A DNA stretch of 64,000 nt from Erythrobacter litoralis (GTDB taxonomy: Bacteria > Pseudomonadota > Alphaproteobacteria > Sphingomonadales > Sphingomonadaceae), in NCBI RefSeq assembly GCF_001719165.1, contig NZ_CP017057.1, positions 1,674,001 to 1,738,000 of the forward strand, in the 5' to 3' direction. The notes below the pieces were generated by a model. That model worked only from the letters and a program-made list of their open reading frames with translations. It ran no database searches and had not been told where the DNA came from. Every line of letters starts with the position of its first letter. Within the stretch, counting starts at the first letter, position 1. Positions 50,580 to 60,155 of this stretch are shown here, piece by piece. Position numbers and translations under genes: made by a program.

Positions 50580-51116
50580 GTGAGCGAAGCCAGGACGGCC
50601 CCGGGGCAGGATCCCGGCACGCTTGCGAGGGATCCGCGAGCCGCCGATGAAGCCTTGCCCCCCGACAGCCCGAACGGGATCGAGGACCCCTTCGATCCCT
50701 CCGGGGCGCCGATCGACATGCCCGCCGATCCGACCACGGTCGGCCCGCCGGAAGAAGGGCTGAGCGAATCCCTCACCGAGGAACTCGCCGCGCTGATCGA
50801 TGACGGGCGCACCTATGTCAGTGCCGAGCTCAATTTCCAGAAGACCCGCGCGAGCCTTGCCGGCAAGAATGCAGGGATCGCGCTCGGCCTCGCCATCGTC
50901 GCGGTCGTCGTGCTGCATGTCGCGGTCCTCGCGCTTGCGGTCGGCCTCGTCATGGCGCTCGCCCCGCTGGTGACGATATGGGGCGCCATTGCGATCGTCG
51001 TGGGCGGCCTGCTCGCGGTCACCGGCCTGCTCGGCTGGAAGGCGGCGAAGCACGGCCAGCGGATCGGGGCGATCTTCGCCAACGACGATCCGCCCGCCGC
51101 TGCAGGGGAGGAATGA
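50580..51116 (+). CDS. Phage-holin-superfamily (YqjE-like) membrane protein
   Basis: About 178 residues: an acidic Pro/Asp-rich head, a helix (EGLSESLTEELAALIDDGRT) and two membrane helices (GLAIVAVVVLHVAVLALAVG; AIAIVVGGLLAVTGLLGW). It matches the holin-superfamily proteins found beside DUF883 genes, as YqjE is beside YqjD. Start GTG 50580, five bases after the upstream stop. Confidence 0.75.
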   Translation: MSEARTAPGQDPGTLARDPRAADEALPPDSPNGIEDPFDPSGAPIDMPADPTTVGPPEEGLSESLTEELAALIDDGRTYVSAELNFQKTRASLAGKNAGIALGLAIVAVVVLHVAVLALAVGLVMALAPLVTIWGAIAIVVGGLLAVTGLLGWKAAKHGQRIGAIFANDDPPAAAGEE

Positions 51117-51117
51117 A

Positions 51118-51438
51118 TTGCCCGACATCGATCCCCGCCTTGCCGAAGACCGCGCGCTGCGGAACGCCGCGCTCGCCGTGCTCAAGGCCGATATCGAACA
51201 TGCAAAGACGAGCTTCGCCCCCAAAAGCATCGCGCGGCGCACCGGGACCCGGATGAAGGAAGGCGCCGAGGAGGTCTACGATCTCGCGATCGACAAGGCC
51301 GACGACAATCGCGGCGTTATCGCCGTACTGATCGGCGCGCTGTTCCTGTTCCTTGCTCGCCAGCCCATTCTGGAGATTTTCGGCCTCGGGGACGCATTCG
51401 AAAGCGAACCCGATGACGGCGAGGCAGGGCACGGGTGA
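51118..51438 (+). CDS. DUF3618-like single-helix membrane protein
   Basis: About 106 residues from TTG 51118 (GGGGAGGA upstream): a helical segment (ALRNAALAVLKADIEHAKTS) and a C-terminal membrane helix (GVIAVLIGALFLFLARQ). The pattern resembles DUF3618, again found with DUF883/holin neighbours. Translation is nearly coupled to the upstream gene. Confidence 0.7.
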   Translation: MPDIDPRLAEDRALRNAALAVLKADIEHAKTSFAPKSIARRTGTRMKEGAEEVYDLAIDKADDNRGVIAVLIGALFLFLARQPILEIFGLGDAFESEPDDGEAGHG

Positions 51439-51450
51439 ACGAGCGAAGCG

Positions 51451-51476
51451 GGAACACCCACCGCCCTCGTCCCGTT
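51451..51476 (+). promoter_or_regulatory. EcfG general-stress promoter before the second DUF883 gene
   Basis: GGAAC (51451-51455), a 17-base spacer and CGTT (51473-51476) match the sigma-EcfG consensus exactly. It lies 78 bases before the start codon at 51554. A GCCCGC/GCGGGC leader hairpin lies between promoter and ribosome site. Confidence 0.8.
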
Positions 51477-51553
51477 GCTTTCACAAGAACCTTAGTGCGC
51501 GTATATTGCGCGCCGTGAGAAATCAGCCCGCTTCGGGCGGGCAAGGAGAGACC

Positions 51554-52165
51554 ATGACCGACACCACCACTGGCGAGACGACCTGGGAAAAGACCGCCGA
51601 TGCCGCCCATGCGGGCAGCAATGGCCACGACAAGCGCGACGAACTGCGCGCCAAGATCGAGGCGAGCGAGCGCCGCATCGCGGAGCGCACCCTTGCCGAC
51701 GATGCGCGCGATGCCGCGGTCGCCGCACGCGATTACACCCGCGCCCATCCGCTTACCGTGGTCGCCGGCGCGATCGGGATCGGCATCCTGATCGGCCTTG
51801 CAACGCCCCCCGGCCGGCGCGCCGCGAGCCGCGCGGCGAGCGCCACGGCAGGCGCGGTCGGCGGCGCGGCAAACGCTGCCGGCAGCGCGGCAAAGCGCGG
51901 AAGCGAGACTTTGTTCGCACCGTTCATGAACGCGCTCACCGCCTATGTGCTGAAACTGGTCGACGAGGCACTTTCCACCGCCGAAGCAGCGCAGGACCGG
52001 CTGGAGGATCTGTCCGACAGCGCCGAGGCCGCCGCGCGCAAGGCTCGCCGCGAAGCCGGCTACCGCGCCGGCAATGCCGCCGACAGCGCCCGCGACACCA
52101 CCCGCCGCACCAAGCGCAAGGCGAGCCGCGCGGTGCGCGACATCAAGGGCCGCATCGCCGGCTGA
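51554..52165 (+). CDS. DUF883-like stress protein
   Basis: This 203-residue protein has a helical head (RDELRAKIEASERRIAERTL), a membrane stretch (LTVVAGAIGIGILIGLA), an Ala/Gly-rich middle and a basic C-terminal helix. It resembles the gene at 49973 and belongs with it, but has its own EcfG promoter and an AAGGAGAG ribosome site. Likely a membrane-anchored stationary-phase or stress protein. Confidence 0.78.
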   Translation: MTDTTTGETTWEKTADAAHAGSNGHDKRDELRAKIEASERRIAERTLADDARDAAVAARDYTRAHPLTVVAGAIGIGILIGLATPPGRRAASRAASATAGAVGGAANAAGSAAKRGSETLFAPFMNALTAYVLKLVDEALSTAEAAQDRLEDLSDSAEAAARKARREAGYRAGNAADSARDTTRRTKRKASRAVRDIKGRIAG

Positions 52166-52305
52166 CATCGTTTGCAGGGGCAGCCGCGCGGCGAGCGCAG
52201 GCCTTGCCCCGCGCGCCAAAGCGATTAAGGGCTGCGGGGATTCCTCCCCCGGCCCTTTTTCGTGCGCGAAACGAAAGGGGCGACACGTTCAAGGACATGC
52301 CAGAC

Positions 52306-52536
52306 ATGGAAGAGACCACCCCGAACCAGCGCCTCCACCTCGTCATGGGCGGCCGGGTCAAGGACCCGCGCGGCCACGAATTCCAGGATCCCGAAAGCCT
52401 GCACGTGGTCGGCGTGTTCAGCTCCTACGAGGCCGCGGTCGAAGCCTGGCGCGCACAGGCGCAGCGCACGGTCGACGATGCCGAGATGAAATATGTCGTG
52501 GTCCACATCCACAAGCTGCTGACCCCCGAGGAATGA
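52306..52536 (+). CDS. DUF4170-domain protein
   Basis: A 76-residue cytosolic protein (79 if the ATG at 52297 is used) with the DUF4170 pattern LHLVMGGRVKDPRGHEF, ESLHVVGVFSSYEAAVEAWR and MKYVVVHIHKLL. Function unknown. I prefer ATG 52306 since AAGGA lies ten bases before it. The GNAT gene follows at once. Confidence 0.8.
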   Translation: MEETTPNQRLHLVMGGRVKDPRGHEFQDPESLHVVGVFSSYEAAVEAWRAQAQRTVDDAEMKYVVVHIHKLLTPEE

Positions 52537-52540
52537 AGCG

Positions 52541-53056
52541 GTGCCGGGTGAAAATGCGCCCGCGATCCGCCCGTTCCGCCCCGACGATGCCGAAGCGCTC
52601 GGCGCGCTGACCCTCGCCGCGATCCGCGAGACGGGGGCGCGGGCCTATGACGGCGATCAGGTCGAAGCCTGGGCCGCGCGCCATACCGATCCGCGCCGCT
52701 TTCGCGAGAGCGCGGCGAAGGGCGACACGATCCTCGTCTGTACGGACGAGGCCGACATGCCGACAGCCTATGTCCTGATGGAGAGGCACGGCCATGTCGA
52801 CATGCTCTATTGCCACCCGGACCATGGCGGAAAGGGTCTTGCCGCGGCGCTGCTCGCGCGGATCGAGGCGGATGCGCGCAGGCGCGGCATCGCGCGCCTC
52901 TTCGCCGAAGCGAGCGAGATCGCGCGGCCCGTTTTCGCGCGGGCCGGGTTCAAGCAGATTCACCGCCGCGACTTCGCGCTGGAACACGCGGGCGCGGCGG
53001 TGCCGATCCACAATTACGCCATGGCAAAGACTATCGGGGAAAAGCGCGAGGATTGA
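52541..53056 (+). CDS. GNAT-family N-acetyltransferase
   Basis: This 171-residue protein has the GNAT acetyl-CoA loop (YCHPDHGGKGLAAALLARIE) and the final strand pattern FARAGFKQIHRRDFALEH. The substrate (small molecule or protein amine) is unknown. Start GTG 52541, four bases after the DUF4170 gene. Converges with greA. Confidence 0.88.
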   Translation: MPGENAPAIRPFRPDDAEALGALTLAAIRETGARAYDGDQVEAWAARHTDPRRFRESAAKGDTILVCTDEADMPTAYVLMERHGHVDMLYCHPDHGGKGLAAALLARIEADARRRGIARLFAEASEIARPVFARAGFKQIHRRDFALEHAGAAVPIHNYAMAKTIGEKRED

Positions 53057-53075
53057 AGCGCTTGTCCCGCGAGGT

Positions 53076-53552
53076 TCAGATGAACTCGATCTTCTCGACG
53101 AGGTAGAACTTGTCGCCCGATGGCACCGTCACCTCGATTTCGTCGCCGACCTGCTTGCCGATCAGGGCGCGGGCCATGGGCGAGCTGTAGGAAATCCGCC
53201 CCTTCGCCGCGTCCGCTTCGGTCTGGCCGACGATCTGGTACTTCACCGGCTTGTCGTCTTCGTCGAGAAGGGTGACGGTCGCGCCGAAGATGATCTTGTC
53301 GCCCGAAAGCGACTTGGGATCGATGATCTGGGCGCGGGTTACCTTGTCCTCGATCTCGGCGATCTGCGCCTCGACCTGGCCCTGCCGTTCTTTCGCGGCG
53401 TGATATTCGGCATTTTCCGACAGGTCGCCATGCGCGCGCGCTTCCTCGATCGCGTCGACGATCTTGGGGCGTTCCTCGCGCAGGGCCTTGAGATCGGCGG
53501 TCAGCCGCTCATAGCCCTCAACCAGCATCGGGACCTTTTCCATTGTTGCCAT
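53076..53552 (-). CDS. greA: Transcription elongation factor GreA
   Basis: This 158-residue factor rescues backtracked RNA polymerase. The N-terminal coiled coil carries the acidic tip ([20 protein letters not shown]) and the C-terminal FKBP-like domain ends [18 protein letters not shown]. Length is exactly typical. Start ATG 53552 with AAGGA upstream. Downstream of carB on the same strand, a common order. Confidence 0.98.
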   Translation of the reverse strand: MATMEKVPMLVEGYERLTADLKALREERPKIVDAIEEARAHGDLSENAEYHAAKERQGQVEAQIAEIEDKVTRAQIIDPKSLSGDKIIFGATVTLLDEDDKPVKYQIVGQTEADAAKGRISYSSPMARALIGKQVGDEIEVTVPSGDKFYLVEKIEFI

Positions 53553-53690
53553 GTCCGTCCTTTTTCCTCCAAAGCCCCCGCATCCGAACTGTTCCCGTGG
53601 CCGAAAGGTCCGGCCATTCGTCACTTCGGGATCGCGCCCCCTCTTCGAAGGAAGGGGCCTAGTGCGCACCCGCAATGTCGGAAGGGAAGG

Positions 53691-56600
53691 TTACGTGGTC
53701 GGCCCATCATAATAGTCCTGCAAGGAGCGGACTTCAAGCTGGTGCGGCTTGACCGCGGAAATCGCCGCCGCCGCGGCGCGGCTTGCCGCTGCGGTGGTGT
53801 AATAGGGGACCTTCTTTTCGAGCGCGCTCGCCCGGATCGATTTGGAATCGAGCAGCGACTGCCAGCCTTCGGTGGTGTTGAAGATGAGCGCGATCTCTCC
53901 GTCGATGATCCGGTCGACGATATGCGGCTGGCCTTCGGCGACCTTGTTGACGCGTTCCACGTCGAGCCCCTGTTCGGCGAGATAGGATTGCGTGCCGGCG
54001 GTGGCGATGATGCGAAAGCCTTCTCCGATCAGGGTGCGCACCGCCTCGACGATGCCGGCCTTGTCCGAATTCTTGACCGACACGAACACGGTGCCCTCCC
54101 GCGGGAGAGCCATGCCGACGCCCATCTGCGACTTGAGGAAGGCCGCCTCGAAGGTCCGGTCGATCCCCATCACCTCGCCTGTCGATTTCATTTCGGGCGT
54201 AAGCACCGGGTCCGCTCCGGGGAAGCGGCTGAAGGGGAAGATCGCCTCCTTTACCGCCATGTAATCGAGGTCGCGGCGGAAGGGTTCGAAATCGGCGAGC
54301 TTTTCGCCTGCCATGACCCGCGCGGCGATCTTGGCCACCGGCTGGCCGATCGCCTTGGCGACGAACGGCACGGTGCGGCTCGCGCGTGGGTTGACCTCGA
54401 TGAGATAGACCTCGCCGTCCTTAACCGCGAACTGGATGTTCATGAGGCCCACGACGTTGAGGGCGCGTGCGAGCAATTCGGCCTGCCGTTCCATCTCCGC
54501 AATGATTTCAGGCGGCAGCGAATAGGGCGGCAGGGTGCAGGCGCTGTCGCCCGAATGGACGCCCGCCTCCTCGATATGCTGCATGACGCCGGCGACGCGG
54601 ACCTCGGTTCCGTCGCACAGCGCATCGACATCGACCTCGATCGCGTCGCGCAGGTACTGGTCGACCAGCACCGGGGATTCGCCCGACACGGTGACTGCAT
54701 TGGCGATGTAATCGTCCAGCTGGGCTTCGGAATCGACGATCTCCATCGCTCGCCCGCCGAGCACGAAGCTGGGCCGCAGCAACACCGGATAGCCGATCCG
54801 CGCCGCCACCGCCGCCGCTTCGTCACGGGTATAGGCGATCCCGTTGTCGGGCTGTTTCAGCTTGAGCTTGTTGACGAGCCTGGCGAAGCGTTCGCGGTCC
54901 TCGGCATGGTCGATCGCGTCGGGACTGGTGCCGAGAATGGGAATCCCTGCATCCTCCAGCGCCTGCGCCAGCTTGAGCGGCGTCTGCCCGCCGAACTGGA
55001 CGATCACCCCGACCAGCTCGCCCTTGCTCTGTTCGACCCGCAGGATCTCGAGCACGTCCTCGGCCGTGAGCGGTTCGAAATAGAGCCGGTCGGAAGTGTC
55101 GTAATCGGTCGAGACGGTTTCCGGATTGCAATTGACCATGATCGTCTCGAACCCCGCCTCCGCGAGCGCGAAGCAGGCGTGGACGCAGCAATAGTCGAAT
55201 TCGATCCCCTGCCCGATCCGGTTCGGTCCGCCGCCAAGGATGACGATCTTCTTGCGGTCGGAGGGATCCGCCTCGCATTCCGCTTCGCCGAAGCTGGGCG
55301 CTTCGTAGGTCGAATACATGTAGGGCGTGATCGCCTCGAATTCGGCGGCGCAGCTATCGATCCGCTTGAAGACGGGATAGACGCCGAGCTTCGCGCGCAG
55401 CTTTCTCACCTCGTCCTCGCTGGTCGCACCCGCCATCGCCTGGAGCGCGTCGTGCAGCAGCCCGGACCGCTTTGCCTGCGTTTCGGCAAGCCCGCCCGCA
55501 ACGCCGACCGAACGCACCGCGAGCGTGGCGAGCCGTCGGTCGGAAAAGCCCATTGCCTTCAGCCGCCGCAGCCCTTCGGCATCGCGCGGCAGGCCGTCCG
55601 CCTGCACTTCGCGTTCGGCTTCGATGATGGCGTGGATCTGGCGCAGGAACCACGGATCGTAGAAGGTCACGGCGGCGACCTCCTCGATGGTGAGCCCTTC
55701 GCGAAAGGCCTGCGCCACTTTCAGGATCCGGTCGGGCGTACGGCGCGACAGGGCGGCGGTGATCACGTCCTTGGCCACGCCTTCGAGTTCGGGCACGCGG
55801 TTGAACCCGTCGAGCCCCGTCTCCAGTCCGCGCAGCGCCTTCTGCATCGATTCCTGGAAATTGCGCCCGATCGCCATGACTTCGCCGACCGATTTCATCG
55901 CGGTCGAAAGGGTGGCTTCGGCGCCCTTGAACTTCTCGAAGGCGAAGCGCGGTATCTTCGTCACCACGTAATCGATCGTCGGCTCGAAACTGGCAGGCGT
56001 CGCCCCGGTGATCTCGTTGGTGAGTTCATCGAGGGTGTAGCCGACCGCCAGTTTCGCCGCGACGCGGGCGATTGGAAAGCCGGTCGCCTTCGATGCCAGC
56101 GCAGAGCTGCGCGAAACGCGCGGGTTCATCTCGATCACGATCAGCCGCCCGTCCTTCGGGTTCACGGCGAACTGGACGTTGGAGCCGCCCGTCTCGACCC
56201 CGATCTCGCGCAGCACCGCGATGCTGGCCGAGCGCATGATCTGGTATTCCTTGTCGGTCAGCGTCAGAGCCGGGGCGACGGTGATGGAATCGCCGGTGTG
56301 AACGCCCATCGGATCGACGTTCTCGATCGCGCAGATGATGATCGCGTTGTCCTTGGAATCGCGCACCACCTCCATCTCGTATTCCTTCCAGCCGAGGAGC
56401 GATTCCTCGATCAGGACCTCTGTGGTGGGGGAGGCATCGAGCCCTTCGCGCACGATGCGTTCGAATTCCTGCGTGTTGTAGGCGATCCCGCCGCCCGTCC
56501 CGCCGAGCGTGAAGGAGGGCCGGATGATCGCGGGAAGGCCCGTGCGCTCCAGCACCTCGCGCGCTTCGTCCAACGTGTTGGCGACGCCCGAGCGCGCGCT

Positions 56601-57026
56601 TTCCAATCCGATCGCGTCCATCGCCTCGCGGAAACGCTGGCGGTTTTCCGCCTTGTCGATCGCGTCCGCGCGCGCGCCGATCATCTCCACCCCGTATTGG
56701 GCCAGCACGCCCATCTCGTCGAGCTTCAGCGCGCAATTGAGCGCGGTCTGTCCGCCCATCGTCGGCAGCAGAGCGTCGGGCTTTTCCTTGGCGATGATCT
56801 TGGCGACGATTTCCGGCGTTATCGGTTCGACATAGGTGCTATCTGCAAATTCCGGATCGGTCATGATCGTCGCCGGGTTCGAATTCACCAGGATCACCCG
56901 GTAGCCTTCCTCCTTCAGCGCCTTGATCGCCTGCGTGCCCGAATAATCGAATTCGCACGCCTGCCCGATGATGATGGGGCCTGCGCCGATGACGAGGATG
57001 GAGGAAATGTCGGTGCGTCTGGGCAT
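53691..57026 (-). CDS. carB: Carbamoyl-phosphate synthase large subunit
   Basis: This 1111-residue enzyme makes carbamoyl phosphate from bicarbonate, ammonia and two ATP. It has two ATP-grasp halves ([20 protein letters not shown] opens the first; [20 protein letters not shown] opens the second) and a C-terminal MGS-like regulatory domain. Its start overlaps the stop of the lipoprotein gene by one base (TGATG). Confidence 0.98.
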   Translation of the reverse strand: MPRRTDISSILVIGAGPIIIGQACEFDYSGTQAIKALKEEGYRVILVNSNPATIMTDPEFADSTYVEPITPEIVAKIIAKEKPDALLPTMGGQTALNCALKLDEMGVLAQYGVEMIGARADAIDKAENRQRFREAMDAIGLESARSGVANTLDEAREVLERTGLPAIIRPSFTLGGTGGGIAYNTQEFERIVREGLDASPTTEVLIEESLLGWKEYEMEVVRDSKDNAIIICAIENVDPMGVHTGDSITVAPALTLTDKEYQIMRSASIAVLREIGVETGGSNVQFAVNPKDGRLIVIEMNPRVSRSSALASKATGFPIARVAAKLAVGYTLDELTNEITGATPASFEPTIDYVVTKIPRFAFEKFKGAEATLSTAMKSVGEVMAIGRNFQESMQKALRGLETGLDGFNRVPELEGVAKDVITAALSRRTPDRILKVAQAFREGLTIEEVAAVTFYDPWFLRQIHAIIEAEREVQADGLPRDAEGLRRLKAMGFSDRRLATLAVRSVGVAGGLAETQAKRSGLLHDALQAMAGATSEDEVRKLRAKLGVYPVFKRIDSCAAEFEAITPYMYSTYEAPSFGEAECEADPSDRKKIVILGGGPNRIGQGIEFDYCCVHACFALAEAGFETIMVNCNPETVSTDYDTSDRLYFEPLTAEDVLEILRVEQSKGELVGVIVQFGGQTPLKLAQALEDAGIPILGTSPDAIDHAEDRERFARLVNKLKLKQPDNGIAYTRDEAAAVAARIGYPVLLRPSFVLGGRAMEIVDSEAQLDDYIANAVTVSGESPVLVDQYLRDAIEVDVDALCDGTEVRVAGVMQHIEEAGVHSGDSACTLPPYSLPPEIIAEMERQAELLARALNVVGLMNIQFAVKDGEVYLIEVNPRASRTVPFVAKAIGQPVAKIAARVMAGEKLADFEPFRRDLDYMAVKEAIFPFSRFPGADPVLTPEMKSTGEVMGIDRTFEAAFLKSQMGVGMALPREGTVFVSVKNSDKAGIVEAVRTLIGEGFRIIATAGTQSYLAEQGLDVERVNKVAEGQPHIVDRIIDGEIALIFNTTEGWQSLLDSKSIRASALEKKVPYYTTAAASRAAAAAISAVKPHQLEVRSLQDYYDGPTT

Positions 57027-57547
57027 CAGCTGTCGGTCTCTTGTTCTTGTTCGCTGTCTGCGGCGGCTTTGGAAGCGGAGGCGGATATCGCAATGTCGAT
57101 CAGGCGCATGTCGGCCTCCTGGCGTTCACAGCCGTTCGCGATCATGCCTTCGACCGGCTGGCGCTGCCCGCGCACGCGGTAGAGCGCCGGGTCGCGGCCG
57201 AGGAAGAAGGCACCCTTTTCATCCACCTCGCGGTTCATGAATTCCTCCACCGCTGTCGAGGTCATGTTGGTCTGGTTCATCGTTCGCGTGCCGGCGGTTT
57301 CGTCCCCGCCCTTGCGCAGCAGCGCCTGCACCTCTTCCAGTCCCAGCTTGGTGATGTCGTAGGTGAAGGTCGGCACGCCCGCCTCGCCTTCGTAGAGGCG
57401 AAAGTTCGAGCCGGGGCCAAGCAGCTTTGCAACCCGCGCGGCGCAGTCATCGGCGTCTTCGCCGCCGACGCGTTCGTCCTCCGGCCAGATCAGCGAGCAC
57501 CCGCCAAGCGCAAGGCTTGCGGCAAGCAATGTCAGGGCAGTGCGCAT
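57026..57547 (-). CDS. Small lipoprotein between carA and carB
   Basis: This 173-residue protein has a lipoprotein signal ([17 protein letters not shown], lipobox LGGC) and a mature domain with two or more cysteines ([22 protein letters not shown]). Function unknown. It overlaps its neighbours at both ends by one base (TGATG each), so it is translated together with carB. Confidence 0.75.
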   Translation of the reverse strand: MRTALTLLAASLALGGCSLIWPEDERVGGEDADDCAARVAKLLGPGSNFRLYEGEAGVPTFTYDITKLGLEEVQALLRKGGDETAGTRTMNQTNMTSTAVEEFMNREVDEKGAFFLGRDPALYRVRGQRQPVEGMIANGCERQEADMRLIDIAISASASKAAADSEQEQETDS

Positions 57548-58074
57548 CAGCCGGTGGCTCCCTCGGGTCCGAAATCGAAGATCAGCCGCGTGTAGCGTTC
57601 GACATAGGGCAGCACGTCGGGATTGCCGACCCCGTCGCCGTGGACGAAGGTGCAATTGCGACGAATGTCGATCAGCCGCTCGCCATCGCGCACGAGCACG
57701 TAGGTGAGGACATAGGGCCGAGAGGGATTGTGGCGGCGCCCGACGACATCGAGCCGGCGGACGCTCTCGCCGTAATCGCGCAGGCGCTTGCGGTCGTAGA
57801 AGCCCTGTTCGCGGCGGCGATCGGCGACGGCATCGTGGCGCGCTTCGGGGTCGAAGGCATCATCGGCGAACGGAGCCTCGCTGGCGGCGACAAGGCAGTC
57901 CATGCGCCCCGCGACGGGCCTGTCGGTGTCCTCGCGGAACAAGACCGGCCGCCAGAAGGCGAGCACGGGCAGCCCGCCCTCCCCCGCCTGAAGCGTGACC
58001 GAGCCATCGCCCTGGAACGCAACGCCGCTGGCGATCTCCGCGCCGGGCCATTCGGCGAGCGGCGGCTGGGTCAT
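57547..58074 (-). CDS. Unknown periplasmic-type protein, apparent loss of its original start codon
   Basis: The annotated start (ATG 58074) gives 175 residues of unknown family with CLVAASEAPF and RRNCTFVHGDG cysteines. In-frame upstream codons encode a convincing signal peptide (GFLVFAAAFAAPLAAQ) with no ATG, GTG or TTG. The codon at 58134 is AGG where a single change from ATG would give a complete secreted protein with a GGGGG-type ribosome site. It is either a recent inactivation, a sequencing error or use of an unusual start. Confidence 0.55.
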   Translation of the reverse strand: MTQPPLAEWPGAEIASGVAFQGDGSVTLQAGEGGLPVLAFWRPVLFREDTDRPVAGRMDCLVAASEAPFADDAFDPEARHDAVADRRREQGFYDRKRLRDYGESVRRLDVVGRRHNPSRPYVLTYVLVRDGERLIDIRRNCTFVHGDGVGNPDVLPYVERYTRLIFDFGPEGATG

Positions 58075-58280
58075 CGCGGGGTTTTGGGCGGCGAGTGGTG
58101 CGGCGAACGCAGCGGCAAATACAAGAAACCCCCTCCCCCGGGCGAAGAAGCCGGGAAAAGGGAGTTCGACGTCCGAGACGAAGCCCCGCCCTTTCTCCGC
58201 CGAACCCCTGCCCCCGACGCTTCCCCAAGCGGAAGGAAGATCGGGCCTGAGGGAATTGGAGGAAAGCGACGCAGGCAACC

Positions 58281-59471
58281 TCACACCAGCCCCCCGACGA
58301 ACTTCTCGAACAGGTAGAAACTGTCCTGCGGCCCCGGCGAGGCCTCGGGGTGATATTGCACGCCGAACGCCCGCTTGCCCTTGATCGCAATGCCGCAATT
58401 CGTCCCGTCGAACAGCGAAACGTGGGTCTGTTCGACCGTTTCCGGCAGGGTGTCGGCATCGACGGCGAAACCGTGATTCATGCTGGTGATCTCGACCAGC
58501 CCTGAGGTTTCGCCCCAGCCTGTCCCCACGCGCTGCACGGGATGGTTCGCGCCGCGGTGGCCCTGGTGCATCTTGATCGTCTTCGCCCCCGCCGCGATCG
58601 CAAGCATCTGGTGACCGAGGCAGATCCCGAAGATCGGCACGTCCGCATCGAGCAATTGCCGGATCACCGGGACCGCATATTCGCCGGTCGCCGCCGGATC
58701 GCCGGGGCCGTTCGACAGGAATACGCCGTCGGGCGCAAGCTCCATGATCTCCTCGAAGCTCGCCCGGGCAGGGACCACCGTCACCTTTGCGCCCGCACGC
58801 ACGAGATTGCGGAAGATGTTGTCCTTCGACCCGTAGTCGAGCGCGACGACGTGCGGCTTTTCCGATCCGGCCTCGCCATAGCCGGCCCCGAGCGTCCAGT
58901 GGCCGCCCTTCCATTCCTCGCTCTTTTCGCGGCTGACGCGGCTGGCGAGGTCCATCCCTTCGAGCCCGGCCCATTCGCGCGCGCGTCCGACCAGCGCGGG
59001 AATGTCGAAATTGCCCTCGGGATCATGCGCGATCACCGCATTGGGCGCGCCAGCCTTGCGGATGCGGCGGGTCAGCGCGCGCGTATCGACGCCCGAAAGC
59101 CCGATCTTGCCCGCCGCCACCATCCATTCGGTGAAGCGTTCGAGGCTGCGGAAATTGCTGGGTTCGGTCACATCCTCGCGCACCACGCAGCCGACCGCGC
59201 TTTCGACCCCGTTCTGGAACGCGCTTTCGATGTCCTCGGCATTGGCCCCGACATTGCCGATGTGCGGGAAGGTGAAGGTGACGATCTGGGCGGCATAGGA
59301 AGGATCGGTCATCACCTCCTGATAGCCCGTCATCGCGGTGTTGAAGCACACCTCGCCCACCGCCGCGCCCCCGGCTCCGAAGCCCCTCCCCCAGATGACC
59401 GTTCCGTCGGCCAGAACGAGGCATCCCGTCGCACCTTTCGGTTGCGCAGGCGTAGAGGCGGAAAGGGCCAT
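58281..59471 (-). CDS. carA: Carbamoyl-phosphate synthase small (glutaminase) subunit
   Basis: This 396-residue subunit supplies ammonia from glutamine to CarB. The glutaminase triad is Cys in IFGICLGHQM, with His and Glu in QYHPEASPGP. The N-terminal domain has the usual GYQEVMTDPSYAAQIVTFTF. Start ATG 59471 with GGAG upstream. carB lies 1.25 kb downstream, beyond two inserted envelope-protein genes. Confidence 0.98.
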   Translation of the reverse strand: MALSASTPAQPKGATGCLVLADGTVIWGRGFGAGGAAVGEVCFNTAMTGYQEVMTDPSYAAQIVTFTFPHIGNVGANAEDIESAFQNGVESAVGCVVREDVTEPSNFRSLERFTEWMVAAGKIGLSGVDTRALTRRIRKAGAPNAVIAHDPEGNFDIPALVGRAREWAGLEGMDLASRVSREKSEEWKGGHWTLGAGYGEAGSEKPHVVALDYGSKDNIFRNLVRAGAKVTVVPARASFEEIMELAPDGVFLSNGPGDPAATGEYAVPVIRQLLDADVPIFGICLGHQMLAIAAGAKTIKMHQGHRGANHPVQRVGTGWGETSGLVEITSMNHGFAVDADTLPETVEQTHVSLFDGTNCGIAIKGKRAFGVQYHPEASPGPQDSFYLFEKFVGGLV

Positions 59472-59635
59472 GGGGGCGCTCCGTTGGAAGAGGTTGACCG
59501 GCAATGCGTGCTAAGTCCCATCCGCTAGGGCGCAGCATCCCCCTCGTCAAGCTAGGCGCGGCGCTTCCAATGCGATAGGTCGCGCCCCATATTCATCTCA
59601 TCCACAGTTAACAGGACCAATCGGGACAAACCGCA

Positions 59636-60088
59636 ATGATCAGGGACGACATCAAGGCCGCGACCGTGCAGGCGATGAAGGGCGGCGAAAAGGAGCGCAC
59701 GAACACGCTTCGCCAGATCGCGGCGAAGATCAAGGACCGCGACATCGAACTGCGCACGAGCGACAAGCAGACCGACGACGACGAACTGGTCACCGGCGTG
59801 CTGCAGAAGATGGCCAAGCAGCGGCGCGAATCGATCGAGATGTACGAAAGCGGCGGCCGGGCGGAACTGGCCGAGCGCGAGAAGGGCGAACTCGCCGTGA
59901 TCGAGGAATTCCTCCCCCAGATGATGAGCGAGGCGGACGTCATGGCCTCGATCGACACGATCAAGGCGGAAACGGGCGCCGCCAGCATGAAGGACATGGG
60001 CGCGGTCATGGGCGAGCTGAAAAAGCGCCACGGCGCGGTGCTCGACGGCAAGATGGCGAGCGCGCTGGTCAAGCAATCGCTGAGCTGA
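59636..60088 (+). CDS. yqeY: GatB/YqeY-domain protein
   Basis: This 150-residue protein has the YqeY pattern (IKAATVQAMKGGEKERTNTL, then ELAVIEEFLPQMMSEADV and MKDMGAVMGELKKRHGAVLD). It resembles the tRNA-binding tail of GatB and may assist tRNA handling or nitrogen metabolism. It lies upstream of dnaG and rpoD on the same strand. Confidence 0.93.
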   Translation: MIRDDIKAATVQAMKGGEKERTNTLRQIAAKIKDRDIELRTSDKQTDDDELVTGVLQKMAKQRRESIEMYESGGRAELAEREKGELAVIEEFLPQMMSEADVMASIDTIKAETGAASMKDMGAVMGELKKRHGAVLDGKMASALVKQSLS

Positions 60089-60155
60089 GGGGTTTGGCAC
60101 AGGGTCTTGCACAGATGCGCTTGATCGCGCCGGCCAACCCGCGCACTCTCGCGCC

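Noticed and set aside
52794..57182. A very long open frame on the plus strand opposite carB
   Set aside because: It is an antisense shadow created by the codon bias of carB in high-GC DNA; its translation has no recognisable domains and carB is intact on the other strand.
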